A stretch of DNA of 64,000 nucleotides from G963663775 sp963664255. Its GTDB lineage: Bacteria; Bacillota; Clostridia; Oscillospirales; Butyricicoccaceae. The DNA lies in assembly GCA_963664255.1 (NCBI GenBank), contig OY760938.1:1302001-1366000 (forward strand), in the 5' to 3' direction. The position numbers and the translations under genes were made by a program. The notes under the pieces were generated by a model. That model was given only the letters and a program-made list of their open reading frames with translations, ran no database searches and had not been told where the DNA came from. Within the stretch, counting starts at the first letter, position 1; each line of letters opens with the position of its first letter. Positions 58,536 to 64,000 of this stretch are shown one piece after another.

Positions 58536-60443
58536 TTACAGCCGTTCGGCTTCTGCCAGCCATAGCGCGCTGACCGCATCGGACGGCATTCTCCAGTCCC
58601 CGCGCGGCGAAAGCGTCAAGGTGCCGACTTTGGGACCGTCCGGCAAACAAGACCGCTTAAACTGTTGTGAGAAAAAGCGCCGTAGGAAGGTCAGCAGCCA
58701 TTTTTTGATGGTTGCCTTGCTATACGTTTCGCTGAACGCCAGCAGCGCGCACCGATAAATCTTGCGGGGGGTGTATCCCCAACGCAGCATATAATATAGG
58801 AAGAAGTCATGCAGTTCATAGGGGCCTACCAGCTCCTCGGTTTTTTGGGCAATCTCGCCATCCTTGGGCGGTAGCAGCTCTGGGCTGACCGGTGTGCCCA
58901 AAACATCCAGCAAAATTTCACGCAGTCCATCCTGCGCGCGGCTGGCCTCAAACGCCGTCAGATAGCGCACCAAGGTTTTGGGGATGGACGTGTTCACCCC
59001 ATACATACTCATATGGTCGCCGTTATAGGTTGCCCAGCCAAGCGCCAGCTCGGAAAGGTCACCCGTGCCGACCACCATGCCGCCGAGGGCATTTGCCATA
59101 TCCATCAGCACCAAGGTGCGCATACGTGCCTGCCCATTTTCAAACACAACATTCAAATTTTCTTTTTCATGCCCAATGTCTGCAAAGTGCTGGTCAACCG
59201 CATCCTTAATATCGACAACCTGCAGGGTCACCCCATATGCTTCCGCCAGCTTTTCGGCATTGCTCTTGGTGCGTGTGGTTGTGCCAAAGCAGGGCATGGT
59301 GATGGCAACGATGCCCTTTCGGTCCAGCTTCAAGCGGTCAAACGCGTGCACAGCCACAATCAGTGCCAAGGTGGAATCCAGTCCGCCTGACAGCCCAATA
59401 ATTGCTTGGCTGCATTGTGTATGCTTCAATCGCTTTGCCAAACCCGATGCCTGCATGGTCAAAATCTCTTGACAGCGGTTTTCCAAGTCGGTTTGGTTGG
59501 TGGGTACAAACGGTGTCATTGGAAAAACACGCGTCAGCTCGGTATGTCTTGTCGGCATAGAGAATGGAACGCAGGTCATGCCGGCTCTGCCCGCAAAAAA
59601 GGTATTCATGCGACAGCGGTCATGCACAAGTCTGCCCAAATCTATTTCCGAGAAAATAACACCGGTTTCCCACCGCACCGATTCCCGTAGCACCGTACCA
59701 TTTTCTGCAATCAGATTATGCCCGGAAAAGACCAAATCCTGTGTGGATTCACCTTGTCCTGCATCGGCATAAATGTAGCCGCAAATCAATCGTGCGGACT
59801 GACTGCGCACCAACTCTCGCCGATAATCTGCCTTTCCGATGACCTCATCCGATGCGGACAGGTTGATAATTACCGTAGCGCCTGCCTCTGCCAATCGTCC
59901 AGATGGCGGCTGTGTAATCCACAAATCCTCACAGATTTCTGCACCAAGGATAAAATCCTTTTGCTCTTCACAGCAAAACAGCATATTTATCCCCATTGGG
60001 GCTTCCACGCCTGCAAGGGACACCATTTGTGTCTGCATCCCAATGCCCGATGTGAAATGCCGTAGCTCATAAAATTCTGAATAATTGGGAATGTGCTGTT
60101 TGGGCACGAGTCCTAAAATGCGTCCATGATATAAGATTGCGGCTACATTATATAATGCACCGCGATACCGATAGGGCAATCCAACCGCAAGCAGTATTGG
60201 CAGGTCAGCGGTCTTTTGCAAAATCTGTTCCAATGCCGCCTCTGCAGCGTATAGAAGTGTATCCTGTAAAAACAAATCGCCACAGGTATATCCTGTGATG
60301 CAGAGCTCTGGACAGACACACAGTGCCGCCCCTGCCCGTGCCGCCTCCTGCGCCCGTGCAATGATTTGTTCTGCATTCCATGCGCAATCTGCAACCCGCA
60401 CCTCCGGTGTTGCCGCCGCAACTTTGATAAACCCATCCTTCAT
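58536..60443 (-). CDS. nadE: glutamine-dependent NAD+ synthetase
   Basis: 635 aa in two domains. The N-terminal nitrilase-type amidase (residues 1-270) has the Glu in CVCPELCITGYTCGD, Lys in LVPKQHIPNY and Cys in ILGAEICEDLW. The C-terminal synthetase has the ATP-PPi loop IIGLSGGLDSTLALIV, AITMPCFGTTTRTKSNAE and GTGDLSELALGWATYNGDHMSMYGVN. It makes NAD from deamido-NAD using glutamine. The ATG at 60443 follows GGAGG with 7 bases; the upstream frame lacks a site. Confidence 0.95.
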   Translation of the reverse strand: MKDGFIKVAAATPEVRVADCAWNAEQIIARAQEAARAGAALCVCPELCITGYTCGDLFLQDTLLYAAEAALEQILQKTADLPILLAVGLPYRYRGALYNVAAILYHGRILGLVPKQHIPNYSEFYELRHFTSGIGMQTQMVSLAGVEAPMGINMLFCCEEQKDFILGAEICEDLWITQPPSGRLAEAGATVIINLSASDEVIGKADYRRELVRSQSARLICGYIYADAGQGESTQDLVFSGHNLIAENGTVLRESVRWETGVIFSEIDLGRLVHDRCRMNTFFAGRAGMTCVPFSMPTRHTELTRVFPMTPFVPTNQTDLENRCQEILTMQASGLAKRLKHTQCSQAIIGLSGGLDSTLALIVAVHAFDRLKLDRKGIVAITMPCFGTTTRTKSNAEKLAEAYGVTLQVVDIKDAVDQHFADIGHEKENLNVVFENGQARMRTLVLMDMANALGGMVVGTGDLSELALGWATYNGDHMSMYGVNTSIPKTLVRYLTAFEASRAQDGLREILLDVLGTPVSPELLPPKDGEIAQKTEELVGPYELHDFFLYYMLRWGYTPRKIYRCALLAFSETYSKATIKKWLLTFLRRFFSQQFKRSCLPDGPKVGTLTLSPRGDWRMPSDAVSALWLAEAERL

Positions 60444-60678
60444 GGTGAATCCTCCCCCAAAAACGGTTTTCCGTTTCAAAAAAATCATACCCTGTCCAGC
60501 CATACTTATGACTACTCTGACAGTGCCGCAATAGGCTTATTGTACCCCAAAAATCATATTTACGCAATGAAAACAAAAAAATTGCCGCTGTAATGACAGT
60601 GGCTCATCATATTATAAAGGTACGATGGCATATAATAGGGGCATATATACACCAAGCACGGAAACGGAGGGGTTTTTT

Positions 60679-62511
60679 ATGTGTGGTATCGGCGGCTTTG
60701 CAACCTTTGCAGCAGATGCACGAGAGCAGGAGAAAATCGGTTTGCAGATGGCGCGCGCACTGACAGCGCGTGGTCCGGATGCGCAGGGCACGTATCTGGA
60801 TGAAACCGCGATGCTGGTGCATCGTCGCTTAATTGTTGTCGACCCAGAAGGTGGACAACAACCGATGTATTCTCCAGATGGAAATACTGTTTTGATATAC
60901 AACGGAGAGTTATATAACACAGAGGATATTCGCAAGGAATTATATGCACTTGGACATCAATTTATCGGGCACTCCGATACAGAGGTGCTGCTGCACGCCT
61001 TTTGTGAATGGGGTGCTGAAAATTGTCTGCAACGCTTAAATGGCATCTTCGCATTTGCTGTTTGGGAGCGCAAAAGCCGTACGCTGACCCTTGCACGTGA
61101 CCGTCTTGGCGTGAAGCCATTGTTTTACAGTCGTATATCCAATGGCATTGTGTTTGGTTCTGAGCTGAAAACATTGCTTTGTCATCCAGAAATCCATCCC
61201 CGCATCAATGCAGACGGTTTATGTACCCTTCTTCTGCTGGGTCCGGCACATACACCTGGTGATGGTATCTTCCAAAATATTTCCGAGCTGCTCCCCGGGC
61301 ACTTTGCAGTCTATCGAGAGGATGATTTTTCACAGCACACCTATTGGAAGTTGACTGCACAAGACCATCCCGATAACGCAGAACAAACCCTAGAGCACAC
61401 CCGCTGGTTGATTGAAGATGCGGTAAAGCGGCAGCTTGTCAGTGATGTGCCGCTTTGCACGTTTTTATCCGGCGGTTTGGATTCCTCTATTCTATCCATG
61501 CTTGCTGCAAAAGAATATCAGAAACAGGGGCGTGCGCCACTGCATACGTGGTCGGTCGATTATCAAGACAATGCACAGTATTTTGAGAAAAGCCTATTCC
61601 AACCGAACAGTGACAGCGATTATATTTCGATGATGTGCGATGCCATCGGTTCGGTGCATCACAACGTCGAGTTGGAGCATGCCGCTTTATGCGCCGCCCT
61701 TTTGCCTGCCACCGATGCACGAGATGCCCCAGGCATGGCAGATGTAGACTCTTCGCTCCTGTTATTTTGTGCACGCGTGAAACAAGAGTTTACCGTTGCC
61801 CTTTCCGGCGAATGTGCCGATGAACTGTTTGGTGGGTATCCTTGGTATCATCGAGAGGAAATCCTGTTTGAAGATACCTTCCCGTGGTCGCGCTCCATTG
61901 CCCTGCGCCAATCGCTGCTGCGGCAGGATTTGCTGCCGAATGGTGCGGAGTTTGTGCGGGCTCGCTATTTGAGCACTTGCCGCGAAGCCGAAAAACTGCC
62001 GCAGGATTCCACGAAAGAAGCACGTATGCGGGAAATGTTTTTGCTCAATTTGCGGTGGTTTATGGCGACGCTGCTTGACAGAAAAGACAGAATGTCAATG
62101 TACTCTGGTTTGGAAGTGCGTGTGCCCTTCTGCGATCACCGCATCGTCGAATATGCCTACAATATGCCGTGGGAACTGAAAAGCTGGGATGGACGGGAAA
62201 AGGGCATCGTACGCAAGGCATTCGAGCATGACCTTCCAGAAGAAATCGTCTGGCGCAAAAAAAGCCCCTATCCTAAAACCTTTCATCCGATGTATACCGA
62301 ACTGACCGCCAGCTATGTCCGGCAGATTTTCCGCGATGAAAACGCTATTGTATCTTCTTTGTTCGACCACGATGCCGTTTTTGCGCTGATGGAAGACCCC
62401 AATTCGCTCACCGAGCCGTGGTATGGGCAGCTGATGCGCACGCCGCAGATTTTTGCATATATCATTCAGTTGGAACGGTGGTTTAAGAAATATAAAGTAG
62501 AGTTGATGTGA
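60679..62511 (+). CDS. asnB: asparagine synthase (glutamine-hydrolysing)
   Basis: 610 aa. The mature N-terminus MCGIGGFATF begins with the catalytic Cys of class II glutamine amidotransferases, and RGPDAQGTYLDE, YNGELYN and SDTEVLLHAF complete that domain. The synthetase half has CTFLSGGLDSSILSML (ATP-PPi loop), ALSGECADELFGGYPWYH and KDRMSMYSGLEVRVPFCDHRIVEYAYNMPW. ATG 60679 is behind CGGAGG. It diverges from nadE, with promoters in the 235 bp between. Confidence 0.95.
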   Translation: MCGIGGFATFAADAREQEKIGLQMARALTARGPDAQGTYLDETAMLVHRRLIVVDPEGGQQPMYSPDGNTVLIYNGELYNTEDIRKELYALGHQFIGHSDTEVLLHAFCEWGAENCLQRLNGIFAFAVWERKSRTLTLARDRLGVKPLFYSRISNGIVFGSELKTLLCHPEIHPRINADGLCTLLLLGPAHTPGDGIFQNISELLPGHFAVYREDDFSQHTYWKLTAQDHPDNAEQTLEHTRWLIEDAVKRQLVSDVPLCTFLSGGLDSSILSMLAAKEYQKQGRAPLHTWSVDYQDNAQYFEKSLFQPNSDSDYISMMCDAIGSVHHNVELEHAALCAALLPATDARDAPGMADVDSSLLLFCARVKQEFTVALSGECADELFGGYPWYHREEILFEDTFPWSRSIALRQSLLRQDLLPNGAEFVRARYLSTCREAEKLPQDSTKEARMREMFLLNLRWFMATLLDRKDRMSMYSGLEVRVPFCDHRIVEYAYNMPWELKSWDGREKGIVRKAFEHDLPEEIVWRKKSPYPKTFHPMYTELTASYVRQIFRDENAIVSSLFDHDAVFALMEDPNSLTEPWYGQLMRTPQIFAYIIQLERWFKKYKVELM

Positions 62512-62524
62512 GAAAACAACAAGA

Positions 62525-62566
62525 ACCCTCTTGGTGTCAAATCCACGGCACCGAGGGGGTATTTTC
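62525..62566 (+). terminator. asnB terminator
   Basis: ACCCTCTTGGTG pairs fully with CACCGAGGGGGT (two G-T pairs), then ATTTTC; 13 bp after the stop. Confidence 0.75.
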
Positions 62567-62626
62567 CCTAAAGATTGCATATAAAAGCATCTTTCAGAGG
62601 TGTTTTGCCTGCATCATGATAGACCC

Positions 62627-63223
62627 TTAAAACGTCTGTCCATTCGATTCAAATTTGGCAACACTTCGGATACGCTTTGCAATGGATGGCGGCAGCACTT
62701 TTTTTGTTTTTACGCCATCACAACTAATGGCACCCATTTTCTTCATTCCGGCATACTTGAAAAATTCCTCCATTGCCCTTAAGCAGCCGCTGCTTTGCCC
62801 AAACCACCTTGAAAACGGAAATGGCGTGTTGCAGGAGGTGAGCAGACAATATTTTTGGCGTTTCGACAGTCTTGGTGCGGGCAGTGTACCAGTATCGTCC
62901 ATTGCGACACCTAATAAACGGTCAAACATATTTTTTACAATCGCCGGAACATTGCCCCAATAGGTTGGGGCGGCAAGCACAACGGCATCACAGGTTTGTA
63001 ATAGTGCAGCGATTTTCTGGATGCTATCGTTTTGCACACATTGACCCGTTTTGATGCAGGTGCGGCAGCCGATACAGTAACCGATTTCCTGCTGATAGAG
63101 GTCAATTCGGTCAATCTGCCAGCCTGCACGTTCTGCCGCAGCAACGGCACACTGCAGCATTGCCGCGGTGATACCATCGGCATGGGGACTGCCGAGAATG
63201 GCTAAAAGTCGCTGGGTGCGCAT
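62627..63223 (-). CDS. flavodoxin-fold NAD(P)H-dependent oxidoreductase
   Basis: 198 aa. RLLAILGSPHADGITAAMLQCAV is the FMN phosphate loop of the flavodoxin-like reductases, IGYCIGCRTCIKTGQCVQND is the Cys-rich segment seen in this group (possible Fe-S or redox Cys), and VLAAPTYWGNVPAIVKNMFDRLLG the FMN ring loop. The substrate is unknown. GGAGG lies 7 bases before the ATG, inside the upstream tetR gene. It overlaps that gene by 22 bp, so the regulator probably controls it. Confidence 0.87.
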   Translation of the reverse strand: MRTQRLLAILGSPHADGITAAMLQCAVAAAERAGWQIDRIDLYQQEIGYCIGCRTCIKTGQCVQNDSIQKIAALLQTCDAVVLAAPTYWGNVPAIVKNMFDRLLGVAMDDTGTLPAPRLSKRQKYCLLTSCNTPFPFSRWFGQSSGCLRAMEEFFKYAGMKKMGAISCDGVKTKKVLPPSIAKRIRSVAKFESNGQTF

Positions 63224-63888
63224 GGGTGCGCCTCCTCTGAGTATGATTTATTTACGCTATCGTTTTGAATCGCTCGATAGAGTGTGTCAAAGCTATGTGT
63301 CAAAAACATTGGCCGCGTCATGCCCATGGCAGCATGGATATAAGCGGCCTTGTTTGCAGACAGTTGCATGATACCTGTCAAGCTTGCCCAAAAGAGAAAG
63401 ACCGTGGGCAGAATGGGTATCTCCTGACGAAGATGGTGATTTTGAACCCCTGATGCTAAAACCGCGGCCATTTTCAGATTGATTTTTTCGCCAATAGCAA
63501 AGGTTTCTTTTGCGCATGCCAATGGGTCAGTGTGCGCTGCGGGAAGGTGAATTTCATCCAAAGCAAGGGAAAAGTAAAATGGAAACTGCTCTTGATAGCG
63601 TACCAATGCGTAGCATATCGCAAGATATTGCGCTTTGGTATCGCCGCAGTCAGTGACTGCTGTACAGATATACTCGTATAGCAAGGTGATACTTTTCAGC
63701 ACCAAAACGCTAACCAGGTCTTCTTTATTTTTGAAATACACATAGAGCGTGGCTTTGCTGTAGTTCGCTTCCTGCGCAATCTCATCCATCGTAGTCGCAG
63801 CAATTCCTTTGCGCATAAATAAGCATTGCGCGGCATATGCAATCGTACTGCGATGCACCTCTGGAGAGGCTTTTTTTCTTCTGCCCAT
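63202..63888 (-). CDS. TetR-family transcriptional regulator
   Basis: 228 aa. The N-terminal HTH is clear: STIAYAAQCLFMRKGIAATTMDEIAQEANYSKATLYVYFKNKEDLV. The C-terminal helical ligand-binding domain is not specific. GAGGTG precedes the ATG at 63888; an earlier in-frame start at 63903 lies inside the operator. A perfect palindrome just upstream is the probable autoregulatory operator. It is co-transcribed with the overlapping flavodoxin-type reductase gene. Confidence 0.9.
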   Translation of the reverse strand: MGRRKKASPEVHRSTIAYAAQCLFMRKGIAATTMDEIAQEANYSKATLYVYFKNKEDLVSVLVLKSITLLYEYICTAVTDCGDTKAQYLAICYALVRYQEQFPFYFSLALDEIHLPAAHTDPLACAKETFAIGEKINLKMAAVLASGVQNHHLRQEIPILPTVFLFWASLTGIMQLSANKAAYIHAAMGMTRPMFLTHSFDTLYRAIQNDSVNKSYSEEAHPCAPSDF

Positions 63889-63898
63889 AAACGCACCT

Positions 63899-63931
63899 CG
63901 CATTAATTAAACCGTAAGTTTAATTAATGCG
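63899..63931. promoter_or_regulatory. palindromic operator upstream of tetR
   Basis: CGCATTAATTAAAC (63899-63912), 5-base centre CGTAA, then the exact complement GTTTAATTAATGCG (63918-63931). It is 10 bp from the tetR start and overlaps the edge of its ribosome-binding site. The size and symmetry are typical for a TetR dimer site. The last 69 bp of the window (63932-64000) hold nothing I can support. Confidence 0.8.
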
Positions 63932-64000
63932 CACCTTGCCCTAGCAGTCAAGGGACTAATGGCAGGCGATTCAAAAAGCCACAGCCGCGCGTCTGGAAGT

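Overview
The window looks like a chromosome segment from a spore-forming, anaerobic Clostridia, most like the butyrate-producing Oscillospirales. The evidence is three spoVA genes, spoIIE, a bcd/etfB/etfA cluster with a Rex-like site over its promoter, a Trp T-box in front of a complete trp operon, and a DUF4914 (PEPCK-like) gene. The host DNA is GC-balanced. A 23.3 kb block from about 13.26 to 36.60 kb is visibly AT-rich and foreign. The species is not determined.

Layout. 0-1.9 kb: 3' part of a padR regulator, a DUF1700 membrane protein, a small exported protein, PspC and an acidic membrane protein. 1.9-3.5 kb: an intact IS1182-like element inserted in a terminator hairpin that it duplicated as 27 bp. 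3.5-12.8 kb: ECF S-component (-), spoVAC, a small antisense ORF, spoVAD, spoVAE, then on the minus strand a 76-aa ORF, an Hpt protein, mfd, iscU and iscS. 36.6-38.1 kb: a decayed integrase and a ribbon-helix-helix gene. 38.1-44.9 kb: T-box and trpEGDCFBA. 45.0-49.0 kb: DUF4914 (-) and an SLH-type exported protein. 49.3-55.1 kb: spoIIE, dedA, dus and a sigma/anti-sigma pair. 55.2-58.4 kb: bcd, etfB and etfA (-). 58.5-63.9 kb: nadE (-), asnB, and a flavodoxin reductase with a TetR regulator (-).

The island. It is integrated in the anticodon loop of a tRNA-Thr(CGT) gene. The 5' half of the tRNA (13227-13266) keeps its promoter on the left; the 3' half (36592-36636) lies at the right end. The two halves share only a 9-bp core, so integration breaks the tRNA. 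The island carries a complete second tRNA-Thr(CGT) at 13377, about 110 bp downstream of the broken half and under the same host promoter, apparently as a replacement. Cargo includes a SIR2-like protein, a Phd-like protein translationally linked to hsdM-hsdS-hsdR, a SprT-like protease, an integrase DNA-binding region fused to a complete C5-cytosine methyltransferase, an HTH plus NPPY methyltransferase, a primase-helicase, two small proteins that resemble serine recombinases without catalytic residues beside hairpin repeats, a minimal tyrosine recombinase, and the likely integrase. I see no relaxase, mating-pair or capsid genes, so it looks like a non-conjugative integrative element with its own replication module and a defence cargo.

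All functions are assigned by reading motifs in the translated sequence; no database search was possible. Start codons were chosen from visible ribosome-binding sites.
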